DNA from: Ceratobasidium sp. AG-K
Lineage: Eukaryota; Basidiomycota; Agaricomycetes; Cantharellales; Ceratobasidiaceae
NCBI GenBank assembly: GCA_037039685.1
Contig: JAWNGF010000003.1
Location: forward strand, 62,001 to 126,000
Length of the DNA stretch: 64,000 nucleotides
Direction: 5' to 3'
Shown piece after piece: positions 12,101 through 24,151 of this stretch. The notes under the pieces are model-generated. The model made no database searches and had not been told where the DNA came from. It was given only the letters and a program-made list of their open reading frames with translations. The stretch's first letter is position 1. Each line of letters opens with the position of its first letter. The translations under genes were made by a program, and so were the position numbers.

Positions 12101-12663
12101 TTTCATCTCACGAGGTGGTTTATCCGGAGTGTAAGTTATCTTCCCCACTTACACTGATAATAGCTAAAATATTTATTACCGTAGTTCCAATGATTGTGCT
12201 TGGAAGACCGCAAACAAAATTGAACCCCGACCGCTCGCTTTTGGCCAAGTTCTCGCAATACTTCGGTGTAGCCCATAACATCAACCAAGCAGCTCTCATC
12301 CGCGGCCGGATTGATACTGACTCGGTCATTCGTTATGGGCGGTTTCGCATGGCTGGAGACGGTGACAGAATCCGTACTTCAAAGCAAGTTCCAAAGGATG
12401 GGAGTGCACGCGATAATTCCTTTGTCCGAGTAAGTGCACTCCCTTACGCCTGTGTCTTTCGATATTAACATAGCTGCCTAACACAAGTACATACTGTTCC
12501 CCGATGCTAATGCAGCCTTCCGAAACCGGCCTGACGTTCCGGTTCGACAGACCCAGTATGGCCAGTTACTCGACATCTACCATGTAGTATTCATTGAGGA
12601 GTAAGTAAATTGACATTCCACTCGATACATTATACTCAAATATCATTCAGCGAGTCTGTTTGA
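9197..12663 (+). mobile_element. Tnp2-type (CACTA-like) DNA transposase gene, probably truncated at its end
   Basis: A multi-exon gene starting at ATG 9197 (MAPQPRFRCICGCDNILA). The first exons are 9197-9377 and 9443-9510, and a third begins near 9567; the largest is about 10080-11588. The order fits fungal Tnp2 transposases. An acidic N-terminal region comes first. Then comes the conserved zinc-binding block YDCCVNSCCCF followed by VTCPYCGESRF, then FRYSPLIPQLRSLFQ. The catalytic-domain strand follows as ILVNYNLHPRIRTRLENI with GVIPGPTQPKDL. The APYDIMHLLFENLVPNLIKLW helix and a C-terminal region spliced through at least four short introns end the protein. After the exon ending at 12600 the next in-phase codons are DESV then TGA at 12661. 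This is earlier than expected, and the following sequence has no frame that continues the family. No terminal repeats or target duplication could be identified, so the ends of the element are unknown. Confidence 0.75.
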
Positions 12664-15074
12664 GCGCGCATATACCCCTTTTTCCGGACCGCTCGAGAGA
12701 TGTGGGTAGCGGATACTGATCGCTGCCGATCGTTCCCACCTGGTTTCGCAGCTCCTGTAGTCCCGGGAGCGCTCGCGAGGCTGCGTATTATTATCAAGGG
12801 TATTTTGCCGACACCACACACATCTCCCTGCCTGGCGCGTCTCTCGCAGCCGTTCCAAATTAGTCACCCCGTTGGTAAGTACAGTTTTGTTTCATTTTCA
12901 TTATCATTTATTGTCTTTCAACCTTTCCCTGCTCATACGCAGTCTCGGCGTCAACTCGATGCGCTCAAACCGGTGCATTCACTTGTGCAGTCTAAGCGCG
13001 AGAACCAAAGTTCTCGGCGCTTAGCTGCGGTCTCGCTCCTCCTCGCCACCATATTGTGTACGCAACCCGCATCCGGTAAGCCCCTCCATCCTAGACCTAT
13101 TTCCTCTCTTTTCTGACACCCAAACCAACCTGTCGCCGCACACGCACACACCGCGCCCGCATACGCTCTGATCTAGCCCAACGTCACTCGAAACAACCCA
13201 CCCGCCATGAGGAAACAACGACTCAAGGAACCGTTCCGCACACGGTTCGACGACGGTCACACTACGAGTGGAAACGTTGGTAAGTGCTCCTTTATTGCGC
13301 CGTCGTGCCATCATTGACCCTGTTCGACCACCTGGCAGGCCCTAGACGCAATGCCCTTCATCAACCAACGCCTTGAGGGGAGGGCCTTACCCACCCATTG
13401 CTAGTTCACGCGGGATCTCACGCTTGACCCCTATCATTCGCAACACGGCGCTCTTGGGTCCATAAACCCCTGTTTGACACGGCGTCGTGCGGCGATCGAT
13501 CCTCATCGATCTGCTCTGTACCTATCATCACCCCGCTGGCTCTCCTCACAGCCCCTGGTCACCAATCTCTCACCCCTGGGATTACCGATCCACCGATCCG
13601 CCCCTCACTTCATCCTCTACGCCCTTGGATGCCGACCTCGAGCTGATCTGCGTCACCGATCCGTCCCCGAGCCTCTCTTTGTGGCCCCGCTCGACACGAC
13701 CGCCACCGCCTTGATCACTCCTGGGCCACAAGCAGCCGACGCGAGTGCTCGCCCCACAACTCGATGTGACTTGCAAGGTGCTCGACGCGGCTGATGCGAA
13801 ATGGGATTTGCCTTCTCCAGCTACTCTACGTCGAGTCTCGCCGCCCACACTGTCTTTGGGCCACTGGGGCCTCAACACAGGTGATCCCTCGTCCCTCGGC
13901 ATCGTCGACCTGCCCCCTCACTGCTCGTATAGACGGCTGATAAGACCCTCGACGGGCTACCATCATCCCAAGGCTCCCGTAGGCGACCTGTGGTTGTCTT
14001 GAGTCTACGCAACCGCTGCGAGTACCAGTCGCGGGCATCGATAAGACCCACGGGCACTAGACGCGGTCGATACGGCGTGGGCTTTGCTCTTCCTAACCCG
14101 CCAGCCTATGCCATGCCAAATGAAAGACCACCTACACCGTACCCGAGCGACCTGGGAATCGACGCGTGTGTCCTTTATCCCTCGGTGTCGTCGATTCGCC
14201 CCCTCCCCACACCAATGGACCGCCCACTCCCGCCCAACGTGTGGCTCCTGGTCGCATGTGCGACCACATCAGGATCCCAGATTACCCCTAGGATATACGC
14301 AGCCGTCTCGAGCCACCACAACATATGCTAGTGCCGTTCCCACACCTCGATATGACTTACAAGATCGTCGGGGACGTATCGGGCACTTTGGGTGCATGGC
14401 GGGACTGGCATAGCGAAGGTTCGAAGCACGGGGGTTCAGTAAGTGCGACTTCATCCTTTTGCAACCGGCATTGACGAATCTCGTGTCAAAAGTTTTCATT
14501 CGAACCCGTATGATTTCCCAGATTGTCCGCATGAGGGTGTAGATCGTCTTGGCCGTCGTGTCTTGGACATGTGACCACCATCTATGGGATTGAATATAAT
14601 AGTATACAATTATCGCCCAGAAACTACAACGAACCCCGCAGAACAGTGCCGTAACAGTGTCAGGAAACACCCGGGCAATGGGAGGACAGCGCCAGTCCCC
14701 GCAAATCACCTGGCGCTGGCTTGTCGCTGGACGCGCACCTTGTCCTGTCCCTGCCCTGGCGTTTTTGGACCCGACAAACGCCAGGAACATGCCATCCCAA
14801 ACTGGAGTAAAGTGCGGTGTAGGTGATGATCGTTGAGATTCTGGTACAAAGCAAGCTGCGCGAACCCCGCACTGCAAAGTGAAGGAAGGGTACTTGAATG
14901 TGTTATACTGGTGCATCAAATGAATATCTAACTGTGCTTCGTCTTTGTGATCCAGGCTAGTATTTATGTCGACTGGCTCGTGGTAATAGTGGCATACGAA
15001 GCGTTCTGTGAGCCACGTTGCAGCACTCTTATCGAACAGTCGTATGTGATTTTATGACTTCGCCAATGTACCTC

Positions 15075-15105
<31 letters not shown>

Positions 15106-16751
15106 CTTTCTTTCTTTGGTTTCTTTTTTCTTTCTTTGGCTGGTGCGGCAACTGCTGTTGCTCGCCTGTCTTATACAAATACGTATTGAGTCTCATCTAA
15201 CATGCTTTCAGGCTCATCGGCGCGATTGGCAAATTCAATGCAGTACCCAACCATTTCGTCGTTTGTCCTTTGGTACAATGTTTCTCAGGGACAAGGGCAC
15301 CGTCAATGCTAGTGCGAACTCATTTTCATATATTGATACTATACAGATTTCATAGTAATATCATAGTGAGCGATAGACCATGTTTTGCGCATGAGGTCAA
15401 AGGAAAGAACAGTCGCATACTATCAACATACACCCTTACCGGTCCTCACGGGACCCAGTCATTAAACAATGGACGGGAAGCGATACATTTTTTGCGTTGG
15501 AGATAAACACCTTCATGTATTGGAGCGCGGCCGTACTCCGGAGATCATCGAGCGTCTCTGTTCCCGGCGGTTCGCGGGCGCATCAGGAAAACCTGCCCAG
15601 CAAGAAATGCGGTGATAATGCATTGTCTACTCATTGTCTAGCTCACATTCACAATAATTCAAACCATAATTATGAGCCAATTACAATGGTTTCGCGCGAA
15701 TGATAATGGCCATAACTTCAAAATACAACGATCGTTCCCGTCATTCTGGCGGGAGTCACACCTCTTTCATCAGTTAGACGAACCATATCGGGAAGTGGTT
15801 ATAATCGCATTTTTGGTTCACTTATCTCATTTTGGTTACAAGCGAGTGGTCAGAAGATAGCATATATTCGTTTCCCATGTATATACACTTTAATAACTAA
15901 TAGCCGGAGCCATATCCCAGCCTAAAGCAGGCCACGCAATCAGATCCCTAAAAGCAAATCACAATAAATACTCGAGCTGAAACTACCCATGAGTTAGAAT
16001 AAGTCATTGGCCCTTAAAACTTTCCCAAGCCGAGACCAACCTAAGGTGACATTACCTACTTACCGGGCTTCTAACCCTCCCGCGAGGTAGTCCAAATAAA
16101 TCAAGGGCAAAGGTGCGGGTCAGCCTTGTGGCTCATGGACTAAAAAAACTTACGAATGCGACAGTCCTCACGGACAGTAGGTTGGTGAGGTTGAGCGTAT
16201 AGTTAATTGGAAAGGAAGGGCTGCAAACAGTAGGGAACGTATTGAAGGGAAGGTGAAAGGAGGGCGAGGAGATGGTACGTAGGGGAGGCGTTAAATACCT
16301 GACAAGAGAACATGCATCATAGATAACGAATGGTTCTCATGGAGCCTTGACAGCTACACTAAGACCCCGAGAGTAGCCAAGGCGCATAGCGCTGGTTGAA
16401 GATCGAGGAACCGCAGCCTAGCCGATCGTGGCCGAATCTGTGACAGCGTTACTCACTTGAGTAACTCACCATCGTGAAATGCAGCTGAGAATACAATTCA
16501 GGTAGAAAGGGCTGGATAATTAGAGCCTCAGCCTGAGAATCAATTCGTCAGAATGAGATGTATTACTTTGGATCTAAGGCCCAAATAAGCGCAATGTGAT
16601 TTGATCAGACATCTAATCCTCATCAGGGCCGGCGGCTTTTCCTGATGCCGCCTGTTGCGATCAGTTCAAAGTTTGAAAACATGGCCAACAGCCAGCTGAG
16701 GTTAATGCAACCGATTCAGTACATACTCAGGCCACCATGGAGAACATGGAC
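12664..16751. other. Four kilobases without a supportable gene
   Basis: The part at 12664-14450 is C-rich with many overlapping short frames on all strands (for example 13474-13794 plus and 13582-13902 minus) and recurring phrases such as GACCTG and CTCGTCC, which looks like decayed repeat DNA downstream of the transposase. A 216-codon minus-strand frame at 14269-14919 has no recognisable motif or biased composition and is not called. From 14900 to 16750 the sequence is AT-richer and has no frame above 130 codons. Confidence 0.4.
15079..15152. repeat. T27 run followed by imperfect TTTC repeats
   Basis: Twenty-seven consecutive T (15079-15105) are followed by several CTTT units. On the minus strand this is a poly(A)-like tract and could mark the 3' end of an old retroelement to its right, but no element sequence was recognised there. 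A simple-sequence origin is equally possible. Confidence 0.7.
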
Positions 16752-18343
16752 TTACCATGAGAATTGGCGAATCCACTCTTGGGTCGCGTCTCGAAACCTA
16801 AAGTCTGCCTCGCATAGAAGTGAAATTGGCGAGCGTTCACCGTTCCAGACGGGTAGCTCGAGTGATGGCGAGAGTATCGGTATCGCGACAGCAAGAAGGC
16901 GCAGCGATCTGTGCTCGCGTGCGATGGTCATTATATCCTCCATCGACGCGTGTTGCTGTCGACAGTGGAGCTCCACCAAACCACTAAACAATCCCCGAAG
17001 AGGGGACAAGCTGTTATACCCTTCGAATTGAACGTTATCCAAGCAAGCGCAAGCGCTTCAACGGAAGCGATGCAAGACGGCGGTGCAGGGAGTGGGTTGG
17101 TATCTTGTAGAACGATGACTCTTCGTCCGATGGACTGTGCAGAAGCGTGAAAGTAAGATCTTCCAGCATTGTCCGCGCATGCACTACAAGCTCGGGGAAT
17201 AACGCGTCGTATTGATGGTGGGAAACGGTTGTGGCGCACATGCGAATCTGGATCGAGGGAGCATTGAAACATGGTGCGCCGCACGAGAGGAGACGAAGGA
17301 GCGCCGTCCCATTGGCAAGACCTCTTCGAGAGTCGAATCAAGACGCAGGATTTTGAGCGAGCGGAAGTATTGGCAACGCGTGCGGTCGTCAAGCACGCGA
17401 GGTACGAAGTCGCAAAACGAGCTGCCGGCACAGGATAGGAAATCTATGGTGAAGTCGACGAGGGCATAAAGTCAGCCAACGGTGAACAGCAGTTCGTAGC
17501 TGATCGATGTCGAGCTTAGAGTCAGGCTCGTTAGATGAGAGCAGTGAGCTTGATTTGGCGAATCTCGAACACATGGCGGCGATGTCTGCCTGAGAAGTCC
17601 CCTCACTTTTCGTGTCGGGTCTTGTCGTGTGAGTCAGCAGCTCGAAGTGCGTCAAACGAGCTTGGGGATGGACAGCATCGAGAACCTCGAGTCCCCGTGT
17701 CAAAGACAGGCAAGCGTGGCCCCCGTTCCTCGGACCATCGAACAAAAGGCGGCGTAAGTTTTGAGCAGCTAGGGCCCGAACCGCGTGTGGGATCGATGCG
17801 TTATGATCAAGCTCGTTACCAGCATCATCGTCAAGCTTGTTGCTCCGCCTCCCATTCAGCTCAGGAATACGATGCTGGCTGCGTCGGAACGTCAACACCT
17901 CAAGATTGGGTAGCAGAGGCGGAAGCGACATCTTGATCCAAGAACTAGCCGCGAGTTGGTGCCAAAGATAGGGGTCGGAGTAGTAGTAGTCGAGCTCGGT
18001 GATGTACGGTGCGTAGTCGTTGTGAAAGGAATTTAAGCGATCCTCTGGTACGCTTGGAGGCAGGTGAGCCTGAGAGTTGGCATGACCTTGAGCATCCTTT
18101 TACACCCATATCGGCGACAGCATGACTTACCTCGACGCCCTCTGTACCCAACGGTGGCAATCTTGTACCATATAACTCGTACAGTACTTGTTCGATGCCA
18201 CGAACGCGACGACCGACGAGCGGCTTTAGTACTCTCCAGGCGACGTAGTTAACTTGAGACAATGCATGCCGATCTTTTCTGTGGACGTAGAGGCATAGCC
18301 GATGGATGAACGAGGCATCTTGAAAGACACGAGCGGCAGACAT
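16752..18343 (-). pseudogene. Decayed F-box/LRR-like gene, paralogue of the gene at 18800
   Basis: The start ATG at 18343 opens an F-box-like helix region (FQDASFIHRLCLYVHRKDR with ALSQVNYVAWRVLKPLV). After an intron of about 60 nt the frame continues through AHLPPSVPEDR to 17389. Homology to the F-box paralogue then jumps between frames: 17184-17396, 17035-17241 (FPELVVHARTMLEDLTF) and 16752-17042. That last frame shares the block CRQQHASMEDI with CHEQHASVDDL in the plus-strand paralogue. At least two frame changes have no good splice sites, so the gene is probably inactivated. F-box proteins normally recruit substrates to SCF ubiquitin ligases through Skp1; here only ancestry is claimed. 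Confidence 0.6.
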
Positions 18344-18799
18344 GATCGTTCGCAAAGTTGACAGGAGATGCTATGGATGTGGCGGGAGGGCGAGCCGTTC
18401 GTGCGAGCTGAAGAGTGTAGGGGCGGAACGGTAGAGTGATTGACGGTAATCATTAGCATCTCGAACCATACCGTGGACGTAAAAATTGAAACTTATTTAT
18501 TGTGTGTGCCCAATTGCGGTCGAGTTAATGGGTAACAACCAATCCGATTTTTTTTTTTTTACGAAGAGCTGAAATGGGCCGCAAGGAACATCCGCATGTC
18601 ACTTGGACCACGTTATTGTTGAAAGGCCCAAGCGGTGCTGTGGTGCGAGTGGAAAACTAACAATACAGACCGACGTCAACTTGGCAGCGCCCAGAGGGAT
18701 GAAACCTAGGTGTTGTATGCGCGACACCTTTGCACCCTTTGCTGTTACCTTTCCGACCCTGCCCACACGTTCGATATCCTTTACTCGACACTCTGTGAT
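18344..18799. promoter_or_regulatory. Bidirectional promoter region between the two F-box paralogues
   Basis: This is 456 bp between divergent start codons. It contains a T12 run (18549-18560). No clear TATA box pair is seen. An in-frame ATG upstream of the plus-strand start (18710) leaves the true 5' end uncertain. Confidence 0.45.
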
Positions 18800-20575
18800 A
18801 TGTCGTCGAACTCTCCATTCGAAGTTCCCGAAATTCTCCTCATCCTTGCCTCGCACATGGACGTAAAGGATGTGGGCAACCTTGCGCGTGTCAGTAAGCG
18901 TTGGTATCATGTTCTCAACGCGGTTCTCTGGCGAGAGGTTCCCTCTTTACATGTGGTCTTGAATGTCATGATCAGAGATACGTTACCGTCTTTAACTCCA
19001 AGAGCATGGGATGCGACAATCGTCCCGGTGAGTCATCGAGGCATCAGCTGATTTAGACGACAGTGCTAATAACAGCTACGGCATCAAGGTCCATACACCA
19101 GAGATCGACGATCAGGTTATCGAAGACTTTCGTGAGTGCATCGGCTACCATTGCAGGAAGATGGAACTATATTCCAGCGAAACGGCTCGGTACGGGTGGC
19201 ACGACGATGCAGCGCCCTTCGTCGACAAGCCACGGCCTCTTGCGCACCTGCAATCGTTGACAGTAACCTCCAATCAGCCGGGCACTTTCTTCGCTGTGGG
19301 CAAGGCGGACAGGAGTGTTTGTAACTGGTTGCGCTGGTTGATTGCGCCGACGCTCGAATCTCTTGTCTTCCGTAGTAACTTCTCGAAGGGGCTTTTCGTA
19401 CCCTACGTGACCATCACTGACATGGCGCCGGTCATGCGATGCATTCGCGAGGTGAAAGCTTCGCCCTCAACGTTGAAGATATTTGCCACGGGCTGCGATG
19501 CGCCTCATGGCTCAGCCAACGACGAAGCCCTTACCGATATCCACCACACGTCTTCGCGACCGATACATTTGCGGGGCTTACGGACCTCGCCCTTAGTTGT
19601 GTCATCATTGACAACTTGCTGATGAGTATCATACGCGGTCTCGATCAATTGAAAACATTCACGATCGACTTCCCTTGGCTATTGACGCGCGAGGGCTTCC
19701 CGGATTCCTTTCACGACACAACGATATTCGCTTTCGAACGTAACAACCCTTTCCCTTCCCTCGAATCCCTGTCCCTGCGAAACCCAACCCTGGTTCAAAT
19801 CATCGAGACGCTGAGATGCCACGGACTTCTGAGCAACATCAAGTCGTTCGAAGTGACGATGGCACCAATGTTGAACGACATCGAGGGAGTTACTGTCTCA
19901 CGTATTGAAACGTGCCTAAAACTTATCGGCGACAAGGCCCCAAACCTCGTCGACCTCAGCTTCACATGCCCAGAGCCGAGTGCAACCTACTCGTTGAGGG
20001 CCGAAAACCTGTCATACATTTCGCGTCTACCGCTGGAGAGCCTCGTATTCAACTGCTTCGACATCGCAGGCGGCCGTGATTGTTCGGTTTTCCATGGGCA
20101 GTTCGAGAACCTACACACCTTTGTGTGCCACGAGCAGCACGCGTCGGTTGACGACCTGTTCCGCTTCGCTAAGGATCGACCGTTGCTTCACACCCTCGGC
20201 GTGGCTCTGCGCCCTCTCGATGGCCGTGCGGGCATCCGCGAGGTTCTGCAACGAGTTGAAACCCGTCCGACGTCACGCCAAACCTTACGTTTAGAAAGCA
20301 GTTTCGAGATCGGTACCACCGGCAGGGTGCATCTTCATTTGTTCGCAATGTGAGTTCATCGTTGAGGAGCGGCTACGGCAATAAGCAGCTGAAACACGTG
20401 TGTAAGGTGCCTCGCCGCTCTATGGGACGACGTCAAACTGGTGATGGTGAGGCCAAGCTACTACCCGGAAAGCATTGAGTACGTGCGAGACGTCGTGCAA
20501 CTACAACATCTGCAGATGTCGATATCAATGGAGGCTCATCGTCCATGGCAACTAGTTGAGGCGCCCCGGCCGTAG
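18800..20575 (+). CDS. F-box protein with leucine-rich C-terminal region
   Basis: The F-box sits at the N-terminus: after MSSNSPFEV comes PEILLILASHMDVKDVGNL, then ARVSKRWYHVLNAVLW. Exons inferred are 18800-19027, 19089-20349 and 20407-20575. Intron 1 (61 nt) has a CTAAT branch point and ends at ATCAAG, which restores the downstream frame. Intron 2 is 57 nt. The rest resembles the irregular leucine-rich arrays of basidiomycete F-box proteins (LESLVF, LTDLALS, LKTFTIDFPWL). One frame change occurs between about 19440 and 19560 for which no convincing intron was found, so a frameshift or an unusual intron must be present. It is head-to-head with a decayed paralogue. The likely role is substrate recognition in an SCF ubiquitin ligase, by family. 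Confidence 0.65.
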
Positions 20576-20639
20576 CGTTGCGAGGTTAATTCGTTGGTGT
20601 GCCACCATGTATCGTATCAATGTGAATGTATATGCCTAC

Positions 20640-20830
20640 GTTATTCTCAGCGTTTCTGACAATCATCCGTGGCAAAGCACGAATATTTCGTCGTGCGAAT
20701 TTATTTCAATCAGGAAGCCGCCCTTCTCTAAATAAATGTAATCGGAGTCTCATATTATTGGCATCGAAATACATTTCTGGTTGGTTGTACTTCTCGTCGG
20801 GCCGTTGATACAAGCATGCATCCACACACA
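20640..20830 (-). repeat. Inverted repeat arm A (pairs with 22313-22525)
   Basis: The reverse complement of this stretch matches 22313-22525 at roughly three quarters identity by eye. The words AATGTATTTCGATGCCAATA and GCCAATAATATGAG are shared, with further matches on both sides. Arm A includes the end of the minus-strand decayed gene and its 3' flank. Confidence 0.7.
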
Positions 20831-22341
20831 CGGTGCACGGCAAAATCGCAAAGGCAGGTTCGAACTTGTCGCAGTAAAACATATTCGGGTATTTCTTTGC
20901 GAGCTCCCGCAAGCTTGAGCACCTTCTGTGATTTGGTGAGTCCGGGGTTGATTGAATGCGCATGCGACCCACATTATTAACCCTTTTCTTTCTCTGAACG
21001 ATTTGCCGAATTTGGTCGGCACTTAAAACGCCCTTTCTGCCTTTAATCTTCCTTCATTCGGCTGCGCAAGTGGTCCACGGCCCGGTAATTGTGTATGCGA
21101 TAAGCACCTTTTCTGTCAATGTGTGCGCCAGGACTGAGGGCTCCAATGAGTCAGCTGCCGTCAAACGAATTCGCACAAGGACAAGGTGTATGAACTCGGC
21201 GTTAGATTCTGGACTGCCGGAGTAGTTGGGATAGGGGTAAATGAAGCCATTTGGATCAGCGACCCCCAGGGGGAACATGATGTGATTGCCGAGGACGTCG
21301 AAGAATGGCGGGTTGATGTCTCTCGCCTGCGATACGTTCTCAAGGCAAGAGTAGAATGACTCACGGATGTGTTTCTTGGTTTCGAAGTCAGTCATCGAAT
21401 TCATCATGATTTAATGCACTTACTTTGAACGTTGAATCTGGGACAAATCTACTGTCCTTCCCGCGAGCTACATGCGTCGCAAGCAGACCTCAAATAGACG
21501 CCAAATCACCAATTGGGACGTAGTTCTTGACGTTGGTCTTGGGATCCCAATCGATATCGGGGGTGATTAATGGCTTGGTATTCGGCGCGGGCCGAGCGCT
21601 GGTGGACAAGGCGCCAGGGGCAACTTGCTGGCTCTGTTACAGTGTCCGAAGTACGCTGGTTTGCTGGGTCACAAAAGCGTCGAACCTTGAGTCAAGTTCT
21701 GGCTCGTACTCTTTGAATCTTTTTATTCTGCGCTTGAGCCCGTCTTGTAGGTCCCAGACAATTTTCTCGTAATCTTCCTTGCACATACATTCGCCAACCA
21801 ACCCGTTCAAGGTCTCCAGCTCAAGTAGGAATGAGCGGCGAACGTTGAGCTGCGGCAGACCAGCGGTTTGTGCCACTAACGCCGGTAATTCTGGTCTGCG
21901 TGCAGTTCAAATAGATTGCTTACCTGGCTCTCGTACGTGTTGCATCTCCTTTGTGCGTGTTACGACCGGGCTTGCTGGAACGGGAACGTCGGCTAAAAAG
22001 AGCGGTAAGTAATTGATCAGTGTGAATTTATGCTACTAAAAAAACATCTTCTGATAGCTCAAGCGTGTTACCTCGAGCATTCGGGCGTGTCTCAGCAAGA
22101 CTAGATCCCCGAACAGGAGGGTTGGGGGTCGTACGCGGGGTGATCAATGCGGTACATTGGACGTTGGCTGACGGTCCTTTGTGACCGCGGTTATGAGTAG
22201 CTTTCGAGGCTTTGGCTGGTTGAATGCCGGAGCCGTTAGTGTATTCGAAGCCACGTTGGGGACTACCTTGGCTTTCTTGGCGACGGGAGAACTAGGTAAG
22301 TCTTCCTCACTCTGCTGTCCGTGCGATGCGTGTATATACAT
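20706..22341 (-). pseudogene. Unrecognised gene with several in-frame stops
   Basis: No family is recognised. A start is possible at 22341. Blocks that read in a consistent frame include DLPSSPVAKKAKVVPNVAS (about 22300) and LVGECMCKEDYEKIVWDLQD (about 21780). Others are DIDWDPKTNVKNYVPIGDLA (about 21540), FFDVLGNHIMFPLGVADPNG (about 21290) and LRELAKKYPNMFYCDKFEPA (about 20890). A 51-nt intron with a CTGAC branch point before exon KHIRESFYSCL fits well. The frame is interrupted by three stops: TAA after SVLRTL, TGA after GDLASI and TGA after TTCAAE. Each would be removed by a single T-to-C change, restoring CAA, CGA and CGA. The 3' end overlaps inverted repeat arm A. Confidence 0.5.
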
Positions 22342-22525
22342 ATTTGTATCAATGGTCCGACGAGAAGTGCGACGGAAAATAAATGTATTTCGATGCCAAT
22401 AATATGAGCCTCTGATTAGGTTTATTTGCAGAAGAGCGAACAGATCATTGAAATAAACGCGCACGCCATAAAGTTCGCATTTTGCCATGGATTATGGTAG
22501 GAAACGCCGAGAATATCTGGGTACG
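22313..22525 (+). repeat. Inverted repeat arm B (pairs with 20640-20830)
   Basis: This arm contains a diverged copy, in opposite orientation, of the last exon and 3' flank of the decayed gene whose 5' end it abuts. Shared words include TGTATTTCGATGCC, CCGACGAGAAGT and GAAACGC. The arms enclose about 1.5 kb. Confidence 0.7.
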
Positions 22526-23640
22526 ACTTGCAGTGAAGTTACGCGTACTTCTATTCGCATTATTTCCCACAGAATCCGCTCATAACGGGCACATTCTAAG
22601 TGGAGAATCCACCATCGACTTCCTGCGAGTACGACTTGTGAGTATGACTTGTAGTATATGCACAAAAAATATATTTTTCATGGTATATACACCGCGCACA
22701 TTCATGATAGAAAAGCGACCGCAAGTTGGGTGCCAACGATCAGCCGCTTTTGGGGCAACCCTCAACCTTACTCGCTTGGTCGCGGTGCGGTGTCGCCGTA
22801 AGACGAGCTGGATGTATTAATGCGTGTATCGTGTCCCCTCCCCTACATAATCATGCTCCTCCCCTGATACCACATATGATGATAACTCGCCTTTAGCCGC
22901 GCGGTGGCAGGTCACACCATGCTGGTTACCAACTATTTATTGATGGCCTTTTCACGTCGTGTGGCGCGAGCTGACCTCGATGACGCGACAACCCAAGTGT
23001 AGGAGCCGGCGAGATAATTTGCGACCCTTTGCATAATTCGCTACTCGTCCCATGCGCGCGTCGTGGATGGGCGAGCTAGGAAAAGGTACGTGTCGAACAG
23101 GAAGCTCTCCTGCGTCGCATTGCCTGCCGTGTCGCAATAGTTCGGAAGCCAGGAGATTTCGCAAGGCAAAGTTCATGGGGAATTCCATTGTCGGTGTCCC
23201 TACCCGCCGTGTAATAATCGGGCGCCGACTGACAACGGAGACGCATTATGCATCAGTCGACGAAGAAACGCCAGATGGGCATCCATGGGTCAGCGACGAT
23301 CTTTCGGTGGTGCTATTTTGCTGTAGGCCAAGTGTACGCACATGCGCAGGCGGTTCCTTCAGTACGCGTGTAACGGTCAGATCCCACTGCGGACATTGTT
23401 TGGAATAATCCCCGGCCCCTCCTTGCGCCATCGATCGTTCAAGGCGACGAGATGCGGGTCTGACGGACACCAGCGCACACGCAGATTGCAATCAAATCGG
23501 AGGCCGGAAATGCCCAGACAGGTTAGGTAAGCAAGTGAACGCACATTCGTGTCAACATCGTTTGTATGTGAGCTTGTACATCGACGATCTTGGCTCTGTT
23601 CCTCTCGTCAGTGTTGATTCACGTACCACCAGCCAGGAGA
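22526..23640. other. Intergenic, no supportable gene
   Basis: Frames up to 118 codons occur (23052-23408 plus) but overlap others on the opposite strand and have no motif. Confidence 0.4.
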
Positions 23641-24151
23641 GTAATCGCATGATAACACATGACGAAGACATACGCCGAAGCGCCGAGCCAGGGAAGAAAA
23701 ATCAACCGCCACATTCGGCTCAGGCCGTTGTTGTCGACATCCTTGTTGCAATTGTCGATTCGCTTGCCACCGGCTAGGAAAGTATTCGCATGATAACACA
23801 TGACGAAGACATACGTCAACGCGCCGAGCCACGGTGAGGCAAACGACCATTTGAGGTGGAGCGCAACGCGCTTTGCGACGTCCATAGCGCCTGTAGCCAT
23901 CTTCCTGGTTCCGCTCGCCGTCCGATATGAATCTCCAAATCACAGGCCAGGAAAGTAATCGCATGATAACACATGACGAAGACATACGCCGAAGCGCCGG
24001 GCCAAGGAAAGAAAATCGACTGCCGCATTCGGGTCAATCCGTTGTCGTCGATGTCCTTGTTGCTGTTGTCATCGTCGATTTGGTTGCCACCGGCTAGGAA
24101 AGTAATCGCATGATAACACATGACGAAGACATACGCCGAAGCGCCGAGCCA
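23641..24151 (-). repeat. Four-copy tandem array with a conserved 45-50 bp core
   Basis: Cores begin at 23641, 23782, 23955 and 24102, spaced 141, 173 and 147 bp apart. Each contains GCATGATAACACATGACGAA, then GACATACG, then (in three of four) CCGAAGCGCCG. The spacers are also related: they share GTTGTCGTCGA-like and CCACCGGCTAGGAAAGTA-like phrases. Two further cores lie at 45388-45433 and 45479-45523 in the opposite orientation. Read on the minus strand the core is open (AYVFVMCYHAITF), but the array as a whole does not look like a protein gene. Confidence 0.8.

Noticed and set aside
14269..14919. 216-codon minus-strand frame as a gene
   Set aside because: No motif, no splice context and no composition bias. 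It overlaps other frames in a repeat-like region.
15079..15105. Poly(A) tail of a LINE
   Set aside because: No element sequence or target duplication found next to the T27 run; kept only as a simple repeat.
23641..24151. Repeat protein with AYVFVMCYHAITF units
   Set aside because: The open frame follows the DNA repeat, unit spacing varies (141, 173, 147), and no start or splice signals fit a gene.
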